Below are positions 1-6,529 of a DNA stretch of 13,524 bases, one piece after another (the stretch's first letter is position 1; the number at the start of each line of letters is the position of its first letter). The notes under the pieces were generated by a model, which saw only the letters and a program-made list of their open reading frames with translations, was not told the DNA's origin and searched no databases. Source of the DNA: an uncultured Clostridia bacterium. Its GTDB lineage: Bacteria > Bacillota > Clostridia > Oscillospirales > Oscillospiraceae. The stretch lies in contig CAMWSZ010000034.1 of assembly GCA_947177005.1 (NCBI GenBank), positions 1 through 13,524 of the forward strand, given 5' to 3'. The translations under genes were made by a program, and so were the position numbers.

Positions 1-588
1 TTGATGTTAGGATTAGGGGCTGTCATGTTGATAGCTGTTGTGGCCGTGGGGGCGGTTTTCTACGGGGCCCGCCGGAACGCCGAACCGGAGAAACCGGTCG
101 TGACCGCTGATTTGCTGGGACAGAGCCTGCGGACGGCACAGGAATTGGTATCAGTATCTTATCATTATACCAATATGGCGAGATATGAGAATCAAAAAGA
201 ATTTTACGGTTGGAAAATCCCCTTTACAAGCAAATACTTTATCGCTTCTTATGACGGCGTTATCAAAGCAGGGATAGATCTCAGCACAGTAACGCCGGAC
301 GTCAACGAAGGAAAAAAGCTGGTAACGGTAAAATTGCCGGAAAGTCAGGTAATCTCTCACGAAATTAAAGAAGACAGTTTGACCGTATATGACGAAAGCA
401 ATAATTTACTGAATCGAATCAGTATCAACGATTACGCGGAGTTTGCAACGGATCAGAAAGCAGTATGGGAGGAACATGCCATTGAAAACGGCCTGCTGAC
501 AGAGGCCGGCGATAGAGCAAAGGAAGTGGTGGAATCCCTGTTAAACATGGTGCCGGGGATGGAGGAATACACCTTACAGGTAGAATAG
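1..588 (+). CDS. DUF4230 family membrane-anchored protein, 5' end uncertain
   Basis: A hydrophobic stretch at residues 5-22 followed by a Gly-Ala-Arg-Arg basic stop forms an N-terminal membrane anchor, with the remaining ~170 residues probably outside the cell. The body matches my recollection of the DUF4230 family: an early segment around the motif VSYHYTN, then a Y-x-G-V-I-x-A-G-I-D-L strand, a V-T-V-x-L-P strand and a final helix rich in Glu. Function of this family is not established. The reading frame opens at TTG on base 1 with ATG at base 4. Because the window starts here, the true start may be upstream, and no promoter or ribosome binding site can be seen. It is followed after 11 nt by a small zinc-ribbon gene, and a terminator closes the pair, so the two are probably co-transcribed. 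Family assignment is from recall of sequence style, not a search. Confidence 0.75.
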   Translation: MMLGLGAVMLIAVVAVGAVFYGARRNAEPEKPVVTADLLGQSLRTAQELVSVSYHYTNMARYENQKEFYGWKIPFTSKYFIASYDGVIKAGIDLSTVTPDVNEGKKLVTVKLPESQVISHEIKEDSLTVYDESNNLLNRISINDYAEFATDQKAVWEEHAIENGLLTEAGDRAKEVVESLLNMVPGMEEYTLQVE

Positions 589-599
589 GAGGAAAAGCA

Positions 600-863
600 A
601 TGGATTGTCCGATTTGCGGCAGCGCGATGAAAAAAGGCAGACTGACATACCAGAACCGCTGGCTGGCGGGAGCCTGGACGCCGGAGGACTGTGCGCAGCT
701 GAAATATTTTGCACAGGCATTTTACGAGAGCAAGGATACAGTGGTGTTTTCACCGGCGGAGGAGGGCTGGTACTGCTCCCTCTGCAAAAAGACGCTGGCG
801 GTCTTCGACACAGCCGAGAGCCGGATCTACGGCTCCGCCGCCAACGACGGCATCGAAAAATAG
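600..863 (+). CDS. Small zinc-ribbon protein (DUF6487-like)
   Basis: This is an 87-residue soluble protein with two CxxC knuckles, Cys3-x2-Cys6 and Cys59-x2-Cys62, which would bind one zinc ion. The 50 residues between them contain a Trp/Tyr-rich segment. A short N-terminal knuckle in the pattern M-x-C-P-x-C-G and a C-terminal W-Y-C-x-x-C resemble the PF20097/DUF6487 family. No enzymatic motif is visible, and function is unknown. GGAGGA at 588-592, overlapping the upstream stop codon, gives a good ribosome binding site 7 nt before the ATG. It is the last gene of its transcript; a terminator hairpin starts 3 nt after its stop. Confidence 0.75.
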   Translation: MDCPICGSAMKKGRLTYQNRWLAGAWTPEDCAQLKYFAQAFYESKDTVVFSPAEEGWYCSLCKKTLAVFDTAESRIYGSAANDGIEK

Positions 864-865
864 GG

Positions 866-893
866 AAAAGCCCGGAGAAATCCGGGCTTTTTG
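866..893 (+). terminator. Intrinsic terminator after the zinc-ribbon gene
   Basis: A perfect 10-bp stem (AAAAGCCCGG at 866-875 with CCGGGCTTTT at 882-891) closes a 6-nt loop. The T-run formed by the end of the stem is followed by TGC. It ends the DUF4230/zinc-ribbon transcript immediately before the next promoter. Confidence 0.9.
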
Positions 894-894
894 C

Positions 895-923
895 TTGACA
901 ACTCCTGATAGCTATGGTATGAT
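895..923 (+). promoter_or_regulatory. Sigma-A promoter of the DUF2975-regulator-lipoprotein operon
   Basis: A perfect -35 box TTGACA (895-900) is separated by 17 nt from a -10 box TATGAT (918-923). Transcription would begin near 930, just at the edge of the repeated operator-like sequence at 933-965. Confidence 0.85.
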
Positions 924-932
924 GCCCCTATA

Positions 933-965
933 AAATTATTGTAAAACAATAATTTACAATAATTT
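933..965 (+). promoter_or_regulatory. Candidate operator: three copies of a 10-bp half-site
   Basis: The sequence shows AAATTATTGT (933-942), its exact reverse complement ACAATAATTT (946-955), and a second direct copy ACAATAATTT (956-965). The first two form a perfect inverted repeat with a 3-nt centre, and the second and third are in tandem. It lies just downstream of the -10 box and before the ribosome binding site, a typical position for repression. The Xre-type protein encoded at 1900-2130 in the same operon is the obvious candidate to bind it (inference). Confidence 0.65.
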
Positions 966-983
966 TGTGAGGAGGTTACGCCC

Positions 984-1889
984 ATGACTGCCAAGAAAGC
1001 CGGTGCCGCTGCCGGTCTGCTCTTCATTCTGCTGCTCACCGCCGCCGCACGCTCTTCCGCCCCGGAACGCTTCGGCCTGTGGCTGCGCACCCTCTCCCTG
1101 TCCGGTACAGCCGGGAACCTGTCGGCCTGGGGGATCGTGCTGCTGCTGTCCGCACTCCCGGCGTTGGGACTGCTCTGGCGGGGCCGGAACCGCTGGAATT
1201 GGCTGCTGCCGCTGGCGTCCCTGCAAATCTTTTTCGGCCTCTACTTCCTCATCAATCCCACGCTCCTGAATCCGGTTCTGGACCTGGGTCAGATGTGGGG
1301 TCTGGCGGTCCTTGTTGGTACGGTCTCGACGCTGCTGGCGTGGGCAGTGCTGCGGGGTCTGGAGCGTCTGGAAAAATCCGTTTCCCTTGGCCGCACGCTG
1401 TCCCTGCTGCTGGACGCCGCCGGATGCCTCGTCCTGTGCCTGTCCGGCTGGGACCATGCCGTCTCCCTCTGGGAAAAAATCCGGCAGGCGGCTGAGGCCA
1501 ATACCGCCATTCCGGACCGGCTTCTGCCTACCTATTTTATGCTTACCCTTCTGACGCTTGCAGATTTGGTTTCGGTTCTGCCAGGCTGTCTGGTCCTGTT
1601 TTGGGGCGGTGACCTGGCCCGTGCAATGGAAAACGACCCCTTCAGTGCGGAGACGGTCTCGCTGTCCGAAAAGCTCAGCCGTTGGTGCGCCAAAACCGCC
1701 ACCGTCTCGGTTCTGCTCTGCGTGGCCGGAAACCTGCTGCAAATGCTGTTTTTCCCTGTCCTGCTCCAGATGTCTGTCACTGTCTCGTTCCCCTTTGTGA
1801 CCGTCCTGCTGTCCGCGGCGCTGGGACTGCTCTGCCGCTATATCCGGCAGGCGAAGGCCGTCAGCGACGACAACGCAGGCTTTATCTGA
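984..1889 (+). CDS. DUF2975-like integral membrane protein with four extra N-terminal helices
   Basis: The 301-residue protein is very hydrophobic, with about eight predicted membrane helices near residues 7-22, 49-65, 73-92, 105-123, 137-155, 182-208, 236-262 and 266-285. The second half (about 135-301) has the layout of DUF2975 (PF11188): four helices, an amphipathic segment between the second and third helices (AMENDPFS...LSRWC, 214-235), and a charged C-terminal tail. The first half adds four more helices not expected in the usual ~160-200-residue family members. DUF2975 proteins are commonly encoded beside a small YozG-like HTH regulator, as here, which supports the call. By analogy it may sequester or sense for that regulator, but the role is not established. 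GAGGAGGT (969-976) lies 7 nt before the ATG. First gene of the operon. Confidence 0.7.
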   Translation: MTAKKAGAAAGLLFILLLTAAARSSAPERFGLWLRTLSLSGTAGNLSAWGIVLLLSALPALGLLWRGRNRWNWLLPLASLQIFFGLYFLINPTLLNPVLDLGQMWGLAVLVGTVSTLLAWAVLRGLERLEKSVSLGRTLSLLLDAAGCLVLCLSGWDHAVSLWEKIRQAAEANTAIPDRLLPTYFMLTLLTLADLVSVLPGCLVLFWGGDLARAMENDPFSAETVSLSEKLSRWCAKTATVSVLLCVAGNLLQMLFFPVLLQMSVTVSFPFVTVLLSAALGLLCRYIRQAKAVSDDNAGFI

Positions 1890-1899
1890 GGGAGACGGC

Positions 1900-2130
1900 A
1901 TGGCGATTGTTGTCACGCTGAACGAGGTCCTCAAAAAACGGGGGATCACCGGAAAAGAGCTGTGTGCCAAAATTGGCATCACGGAGGCGAATCTGTCGAT
2001 TCTGCGTTCCGGAAAGGCCAGCGGCGTCCGCTTTCACACCATTAATAAAATCTGCTACTATCTGGACTGTGATGTGGGGGACATCCTGCATTTCGACGGA
2101 AACCTGGAGGAAACCGAACATGAAACATAA
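1900..2130 (+). CDS. Small Xre/Cro-CI type HTH regulator (YozG-like, HTH_26)
   Basis: The protein is 76 residues and consists almost entirely of one Xre-type helix-turn-helix domain. The DNA-binding helices lie near residues 18-37, within GKELCAKIGITEANLSILRS. The following segment, with the motif TINKICYYLDCDVGDIL at 47-63, is diagnostic of the YozG/HTH_26 group. Proteins of this kind are commonly encoded beside a DUF2975 membrane protein, as here. It begins 10 nt after the preceding stop, with GGGAGA as a ribosome binding site, and overlaps the next gene by 11 nt. It probably binds the repeated 10-bp site at 933-965 and regulates its own operon (inference). The alternative, that it acts elsewhere, cannot be excluded. 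Confidence 0.88.
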   Translation: MAIVVTLNEVLKKRGITGKELCAKIGITEANLSILRSGKASGVRFHTINKICYYLDCDVGDILHFDGNLEETEHET

Positions 2131-3028
2131 ACTGACGGTCCTGCTGCTGGCCCTGTTTCTTTTGACGGGCTGTTCCATTGCCCAGCCGGAAGCCGTGAAC
2201 CCTGCGTCCGACCGTTTTGCCGGATTCTATGTGGTTTATAACAGAAACGGTTCCGGCAGCGGCTGGAACGATAATCCCGCCCTGACCGAGTACGGTTCCT
2301 GGACGGCGGATACGGAATTCGGAAAAATCAGCGTCCCGAGGCAGGTCCTGGTGGCGGAGGAACGCGATAACCAGTACATTTTTCCCGGTCTGGAGGGCTA
2401 CAGCCTGTTTCTCGTCAGCGGAACCGAACCGGACGGCTCTGTCTATACGGAATGCGTCTCCGACATGGCCCCCGGCAGCGAGGGAATCTCTACGAGAGTG
2501 GGAGACGAAGGGACCAGCAATCTCATCAGCGGGGTCATTTATACCGGCCCGCCGCAGGGAGCCGCAGAACCTGATGCAAACGGCCATTTTATGGCTTACC
2601 GTGTCTACCAGTCCCCGGACGGCGCCGTCTATCTGGACGGCAGCGGCAATGGTTTTACGGGCGGAGGCTCTTCCTACTGGGAAACACAGTCCTATACCAC
2701 TACAAAAAACGGGGAATCCACTACGGACACCATTGAAGTAAAGGTGACTGTCAAGAGCGCGCCGCGTCTGGAACGTCTGACGGTCTCCCAGTTTGATGGG
2801 CAAAACTCCCTGCTGTCCTCCGACGGTCTGGCTCCGGGTGATGATCTGCCGGAAATCCGCTGCCTGCCGGAAGCCGCCTGGATTCTGATAGAAGAGCAGA
2901 GCGCGGACGGCACGGTCCGTACCGTGTACAACAAGCCGGAAAATCAGGAGGAACCGGTGTATCACACGGTGGTTCTGCTGGATGACGCCGGTCTGGGCCG
3001 CACAACAGACCTGCAAATTTTCGGATAA
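2120..3028 (+). CDS. Putative lipoprotein of unknown function
   Basis: The start at ATG 2120 is chosen because it gives a textbook lipoprotein signal: Lys-rich n-region, Leu-rich core, and lipobox Leu15-Thr16-Gly17-Cys18. It also has GGAGG (2106-2110) 9 nt upstream. The frame is open further upstream but that part overlaps the regulator gene. After lipid attachment and signal cleavage, 285 residues would sit on the outer face of the membrane. They are rich in Gly, Ser, Thr and short beta-strand-like segments, with a Gly-rich stretch near 176-186 and only two further Cys. I recognise no domain. It ends the operon with the DUF2975-like protein and the HTH regulator, so it may be the effector or sensor arm of that module. 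The 11-nt overlap with the regulator gene indicates translational coupling. Confidence 0.8.
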   Translation: MKHKLTVLLLALFLLTGCSIAQPEAVNPASDRFAGFYVVYNRNGSGSGWNDNPALTEYGSWTADTEFGKISVPRQVLVAEERDNQYIFPGLEGYSLFLVSGTEPDGSVYTECVSDMAPGSEGISTRVGDEGTSNLISGVIYTGPPQGAAEPDANGHFMAYRVYQSPDGAVYLDGSGNGFTGGGSSYWETQSYTTTKNGESTTDTIEVKVTVKSAPRLERLTVSQFDGQNSLLSSDGLAPGDDLPEIRCLPEAAWILIEEQSADGTVRTVYNKPENQEEPVYHTVVLLDDAGLGRTTDLQIFG

Positions 3029-3030
3029 AG

Positions 3031-3065
3031 AAACTGCGGAGAGTTTTTTATGCTCTCCGCAGTTT
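3031..3065. terminator. Bidirectional terminator between convergent operons
   Basis: A perfect 13-bp stem (3031-3043 with 3053-3065) closes a 9-nt loop that itself holds six T. On the plus strand the stem runs into TTTTT; on the minus strand A-rich sequence at 3030-3033 gives T residues. It serves the lipoprotein operon on the plus strand and the rluD end on the minus strand. The rluD stop codon (3048-3050) lies inside the loop. Confidence 0.85.
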
Positions 3066-3956
3066 TTCCAGCATTTTTTGGAATTCACCGTCTAGCGGAC
3101 AGGACAGCTCCACCGTCTCTCCGGTGCGGGGATGCACAAACCGCAGTCCCACCGCGTGCAGACACTGCCCCGTCAGGCCGGATACAGGCTTTTTCGCCCC
3201 GTACACCGTATCTCCTAAAATCGGGTGCCCGATGTACGCCATATGCACCCGGATCTGATGCGTGCGGCCCGTCTCCAGACGGCAGCGGATATGGGTATAC
3301 CCCGCAAACCGCTCTAGAACCTCCCAGTGCGTCACGGCATCCCGCCCGCCGCGCTCTGTGACCGCCATTTTTTTCCGGTCCGACCCGCAGCGCCCAATGG
3401 GTGCGCTGACAGTCCCCCGGTCCTCCCGAAAACCGCCCGCGGCAATCGCTTCATACGTCCGTGCCAGACTGTGGTCCTGAAGCTGGGCGGCCAGCGCCTG
3501 GTGGGCGGCGTCGTTTTTGGCGGCGATAATCAGGCCGCTGGTGTCCCGGTCGATCCGGTGGACGATCCCCGGACGCAGCGCGCCGCCTACGCCGCTCAGA
3601 CTCCCGCCGCAGTGGTACAGCAGGGCATTTACCAGCGTGCCGTCCGGATGTCCCGGCGCGGGATGCACCACCATTCCCGACGGCTTGTTCACCACAATGA
3701 CGTCGCCGTCCTCAAACACCACATCCAGCGGAATATTCTGGGGTACGGCGTCCGCCGGTTCGGGTTCCGGCACCGTCACCGACACCCTCTCGCCTCCGGA
3801 CAGCTTGCAGCTTTTCGGAACGGTTTTTCCGTTTACGGACACCTGTCCCGTTTCGATCAGGCGCTGTATAGCGGAGCGGGACAGTTCCGGCAGGGACGAC
3901 GCCAGAAATCTGTCCAGACGCAGCCCGCCGCTTTCCGCAGTCAGAACAACCGTCAT
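3048..3956 (-). CDS. rluD: RluA/RluD family 23S rRNA pseudouridine synthase
   Basis: A 302-residue protein of standard family length. An S4 RNA-binding domain occupies about residues 12-60 (LRLDRFLASSLPELSRSAIQ region, then G-Q-V-x-V-N-G). The catalytic pseudouridine synthase domain follows, with the signature HRIDRDTSGL at 133-142. Asp136 is the expected catalytic residue, by analogy with HRLDKDTTGL of E. coli RluD. A conserved L-E-T-G-R-T-H-Q-I-R-V-H motif lies in the C-terminal half. It would isomerise uridines in 23S rRNA; whether it targets the helix 69 sites like RluD, or others, cannot be told from the sequence. Its ATG overlaps the lspA stop by 4 nt (ATGA), the common Firmicutes lspA-rluD order, so translation is coupled. 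Last gene of its operon. Confidence 0.93.
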   Translation of the reverse strand: MTVVLTAESGGLRLDRFLASSLPELSRSAIQRLIETGQVSVNGKTVPKSCKLSGGERVSVTVPEPEPADAVPQNIPLDVVFEDGDVIVVNKPSGMVVHPAPGHPDGTLVNALLYHCGGSLSGVGGALRPGIVHRIDRDTSGLIIAAKNDAAHQALAAQLQDHSLARTYEAIAAGGFREDRGTVSAPIGRCGSDRKKMAVTERGGRDAVTHWEVLERFAGYTHIRCRLETGRTHQIRVHMAYIGHPILGDTVYGAKKPVSGLTGQCLHAVGLRFVHPRTGETVELSCPLDGEFQKMLEKLRRA

Positions 3957-4420
3957 TTCTCTGGCTCCGTTTTCACCGCCTTATCGTGCAGCAGCAGATA
4001 GTACGCCGCAAAGCCCACCGTGCCGCACACCACCAGCATATCCGCCACATTGAATACCGGATAACTCATAAACTGGAAATTGAACATATCCACCACATAG
4101 CCCAGCCGCACACGGTCCAACAGATTCCCCAGGCCGCCGCCCAACACCAGCGTCAGCGTCCACATCGCCAGCGGATGCGGAAAAACTTTCCGTACCAGCA
4201 GCGCCGCGATACCCGCCATCAGCACGGAGGTCAGACCGGTCAGCAGCCAGGTGTGGCCGGTGAGAATGGAGAACCCGCCGCCGGTATTGCGGATATAGAA
4301 CAGCTCCACCACGCCCGGCAGCAGCGGCGCGGACTCGTACAGGGCCAGATGAGCGGTCACATACAGCTTCACGGCCTGATCCGCCGCGACGCATAGAACG
4401 ATAGCCAGGATATACAGCAT
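3953..4420 (-). CDS. lspA: Lipoprotein signal peptidase II
   Basis: The 155-residue protein is an integral membrane aspartic protease that removes signal peptides from diacylglyceryl-modified prolipoproteins. Visible family motifs are Asp14/Lys18 in the first helix, R-N-T-G-G-G-F-S at 44-51 (usually RNxGAAFS), G-N-L-L-D-R at 98-103, and the catalytic pair Asp111 (VVDMFNF) and Asp127 (FNVAD). Four membrane helices are apparent. The start is placed at ATG 4418-4420, because AGGAGA lies 6 nt upstream. The frame is open a further eight codons to a TTG, but that start would put the ribosome binding site inside the gene. It overlaps rluD by 4 nt and follows the G3E gene by 10 nt. Confidence 0.95.
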   Translation of the reverse strand: MLYILAIVLCVAADQAVKLYVTAHLALYESAPLLPGVVELFYIRNTGGGFSILTGHTWLLTGLTSVLMAGIAALLVRKVFPHPLAMWTLTLVLGGGLGNLLDRVRLGYVVDMFNFQFMSYPVFNVADMLVVCGTVGFAAYYLLLHDKAVKTEPEK

Positions 4421-4430
4421 AACTTGTCTC

Positions 4431-5372
4431 CTACATCTGCACAACTTCTTCCGCCGGCTTCTGACAGGCTTTCATGGATTTCACATGCAGCACCGGGCCG
4501 TCGCCCCCATAGGGGTCCCAGTGCTCCATCCGGGCCTCCGCAGTCACTTCCACCCAGGCCCGTTCGGGGATCTTGCTCACGTCATAGCCGGTGCAGGCTA
4601 CGGCCAGAAAGTTCATGTCCTCCGCACAGCACACCATTGCAAAACGTCCCGGGGTGAAGTAGGGGCCGTACTTGGGCGGCTTGCACATAATGGCACGGAA
4701 AATAACCGTTTTTCCCGCGTACATCTCCGGATGATCCATGATCTCCACATACCAGAGGCCGTAGTCCCCGTCGGAAATACGGATTTCCGGCTGGTCCAGG
4801 TCAAAGGCGGAGACGGTGCCGTCCATATAATTTTCACTGTCCCCATCCGTTTTTTCCAAATAGATCTCCGCCCGGCGGTTCACCAGACGCAGATTTTTTT
4901 TGCGCAGGGAAACGCACAGCTCATCCGTACAGCGGTTAATCAGAATCATATCCGCATTGCGGAGCTTTTCCATCATCAGCGACGCCATGTTTTTGGCGTA
5001 CATATCGAAGGTGGGGCCGTCGGCCAGGGCGATGATCTGATACAGCGCCCAGCTCTGAGGCATGGAGTTGACATAAAAATCCTGAATCTGCCACACGCCG
5101 TTGAACTCGACAATAATCTGTTCCGCACGGCATTTCCGGCGCTGCTCCTCCAGAAATTCAGGAGTCAGCTCCTCCTGACCGTCCACCGTCACGACGGTAA
5201 CGTTCCGCAGCAGCTTCTGGTCATACTCCTCTTCCCCCTCCTCACAGCACAGCAGCATCGTGCGGTCCTCTCTTGCGAAGCCGTCGGAGAGAATGCCGTT
5301 GATAAAAGAGGTCTTCCCACTGTCCAGAAACCCGGCGATCAGATATACGGGATAGATAGTGTCCTGCGCCAT
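4431..5372 (-). CDS. COG0523-like G3E GTPase with TIGR03943-like C-terminal domain
   Basis: The 313-residue protein has a clear P-loop GFLDSGKT (14-21) and a G3E-like N-terminal domain to about residue 170. It departs from the family: the CxCC metal motif is absent (the nearest is Cys42-Cys43 followed by an acidic run), and the NKxD guanine motif reads N-R-C-T-D (146-150). From about 205 to 305 it resembles the C-terminal domain of TIGR03943/YcgQ proteins, with P-G-R-F-A-M-V-C-C-A (241-250) followed by a V-E-V-T strand. That domain is associated with metal-responsive permease loci. It sits 3 nt after a second, canonical COG0523 gene and 10 nt before lspA. I infer a role in metal trafficking or its regulation alongside its neighbour; whether it hydrolyses GTP is uncertain. 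Confidence 0.75.
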   Translation of the reverse strand: MAQDTIYPVYLIAGFLDSGKTSFINGILSDGFAREDRTMLLCCEEGEEEYDQKLLRNVTVVTVDGQEELTPEFLEEQRRKCRAEQIIVEFNGVWQIQDFYVNSMPQSWALYQIIALADGPTFDMYAKNMASLMMEKLRNADMILINRCTDELCVSLRKKNLRLVNRRAEIYLEKTDGDSENYMDGTVSAFDLDQPEIRISDGDYGLWYVEIMDHPEMYAGKTVIFRAIMCKPPKYGPYFTPGRFAMVCCAEDMNFLAVACTGYDVSKIPERAWVEVTAEARMEHWDPYGGDGPVLHVKSMKACQKPAEEVVQM

Positions 5373-5375
5373 TGC

Positions 5376-6452
5376 TTACACCTCAAAGAGTTTTTTCAGG
5401 CCCGCCTCGTCCAGCTTGCTGCCGATGACGCACAGCCGTCCGGTATAATCGGCGGGGCCGGTGCGGACCTGATGTTCCTCGGGCACGTAGTCGAAATGGA
5501 GCCAGGTCTCGCCGCCGGAAACGATGCCCTTTGCACGCAGAACCGTGCCGTAGGACCCGCTGTCCAGTTCGCTGAGAATATGGTCCAGCTGTCCGGCGGT
5601 GAAGGTACGCGCCGTCTCTACGCCCCAGCTGGAAAAGACCTCGTCCGCATCGTGGCCATGGTGGTGGTGATGATGATGCTCATGGTCATGACCGCAGCAG
5701 CACTCGTGGTCATGATGATGCTCATGCTCCTCATCGTGATGATGTTCATGCTCGTGGTCATGATCGTGATCGTGATGATGCTCGTGGTCATGATGATGCC
5801 CGCAGACGGGACACACGCCGTCCTCCTCCGCCAGCAGGTCAGCGGCGAGGGTGTTCCCCTCCTCCATTGCCGACAGCATCTGTGCGCCGGTAAGCTGATC
5901 CCAGGGGGTGGTGACAATCGGGGCGCCGGGGTTCTTCTCACGCAGCAGCGCCACCGCCGCCTCCAGTTTTTCCTGACTGAGCTTTTGGGTGCGGCTCAAA
6001 ATAATGGCGCCTGCGTGCTCGATCTGATTGGCATAGAATTCGCCGAAGTTTTTCAGATAGGTTTTGCACTTGGATGCGTCCGCCACCGTAACGGCGCAGC
6101 CCAGAGACATCCCTTCCACCTTTCCGGCTACGCCCTGCACGGCGCGCACCACGTCGGACAGCTTGCCGACGCCGGACGGTTCGATCAGGATACGGTCCGG
6201 CTGGAACTGGTCCATGACCTTGTGCAGAGCCTCGCCGAAGTCCCCCACAAGAGAGCAGCAGATACAGCCGGAGTTCATTTCCGAGATCTCGACGCCCGCG
6301 TCCTGAAGAAAACCGCCGTCGATGCCGATCTCGCCGAACTCGTTTTCGATGAGGACAATTTTCTCCCCCTTCAGGGCCTCATCCAGCAATTTTTTAATGA
6401 GGGTTGTTTTTCCCGCGCCCAGGAAACCGGAGATCACATTTACTTTGGTCAT
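5376..6452 (-). CDS. COG0523 (CobW-like) metallochaperone GTPase with histidine-rich insert
   Basis: The 358-residue protein carries the full G3E layout: P-loop GFLGAGKTT (9-17), the metal-binding CxCC motif C-I-C-C (63-66), E-P-S-G (91-94), and S-R-T-Q (153-156) where NKxD is usual. A CobW C-terminal domain occupies about 277-358. Between the domains, residues 214-268 hold C-P-V-C-G, then about 29 His interspersed with Asp/Glu and a C-C-C-G. This is a strong candidate for binding zinc, nickel or cobalt. COG0523 proteins insert or deliver metal using GTP hydrolysis; zinc is the most common inference for members with CxCC and His-rich loops. It is the first gene of a four-gene operon, behind a promoter overlapping a Fur-family-like palindrome, which also suggests control by metal status. 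AGAGG upstream is the ribosome binding site. Confidence 0.9.
   Translation of the reverse strand: MTKVNVISGFLGAGKTTLIKKLLDEALKGEKIVLIENEFGEIGIDGGFLQDAGVEISEMNSGCICCSLVGDFGEALHKVMDQFQPDRILIEPSGVGKLSDVVRAVQGVAGKVEGMSLGCAVTVADASKCKTYLKNFGEFYANQIEHAGAIILSRTQKLSQEKLEAAVALLREKNPGAPIVTTPWDQLTGAQMLSAMEEGNTLAADLLAEEDGVCPVCGHHHDHEHHHDHDHDHEHEHHHDEEHEHHHDHECCCGHDHEHHHHHHHGHDADEVFSSWGVETARTFTAGQLDHILSELDSGSYGTVLRAKGIVSGGETWLHFDYVPEEHQVRTGPADYTGRLCVIGSKLDEAGLKKLFEV
5649..5813 (-). repeat. Histidine-codon low-complexity tract in the G3E gene
   Basis: This tract encodes residues 214-268 of the metallochaperone as near-repeats of His-Asp-His-Glu and His-His-His. At DNA level it is a degenerate CAT/CAC-GAT/GAG repeat, prone to slippage, so its length may vary among strains. 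It ends before the CobW C-terminal domain. Confidence 0.85.
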
Positions 6453-6477
6453 GATAAATACGCCTCTTTCTGAAACA

Positions 6478-6504
6478 AAATTAATACTATCATAATCCTA
6501 ATTT
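6478..6504 (-). promoter_or_regulatory. Candidate Fur-family (Zur-like) operator over the G3E promoter
   Basis: A 27-bp imperfect palindrome matches at 10 of 13 positions around a central base: AAATTA and TAATTT arms outside, and a central ATTAT-N-ATAGT-like core. The -10 box TATGAT lies at its exact centre. Size, AT content and odd-numbered symmetry resemble Fur/Zur/PerR boxes. The downstream genes are metallochaperones, which are commonly Zur targets. The exact regulator is an inference; three core mismatches lower confidence. Confidence 0.45.
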
Positions 6505-6517
6505 CCCCAAACCGCAA
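6489..6517 (-). promoter_or_regulatory. Promoter of the G3E-lspA-rluD operon
   Basis: On the minus strand TTGCGG (6517-6512) is followed after 17 nt by TATGAT (6494-6489). The -35 box is a partial match and the -10 box is good. The predicted 5' leader is about 30 nt before the ATG at 6452. Confidence 0.6.
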
Positions 6518-6529
6518 GGGGAAAGATGG

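Noticed and set aside
954..1982. A 342-codon minus-strand frame
   Set aside because: Its Gln/Arg-rich composition is that of antisense to Leu-rich membrane codons, and it overlaps a strong promoter-gene arrangement on the plus strand.
1964..2119. N-terminal extension of the lipoprotein frame
   Set aside because: It would overlap the HTH regulator by over 160 nt and bury the lipoprotein signal; ATG 2120 has the better ribosome binding site and lipobox distance.
2042..3088. A 348-codon minus-strand frame
   Set aside because: It overlaps the lipoprotein gene, crosses the bidirectional terminator and has no ribosome binding site.
5649..5813. Repeat array suggestive of CRISPR or a minisatellite
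   Set aside because: The periodicity is that of His/Asp/Glu codons in frame with the G3E gene; there are no uniform repeats with unique spacers.
5376..6452. Assignment as CobW of cobalamin synthesis
   Set aside because: No cobalamin genes are nearby; CobW-like domain names cover many metal chaperones, so only the COG0523 family call is supported.
4485..6473. A 662-codon open frame on the plus strand
   Set aside because: It lies antisense to two well-supported G3E genes, has no ribosome binding site, and encodes low-complexity Met/Val runs created by the antisense of His codons.
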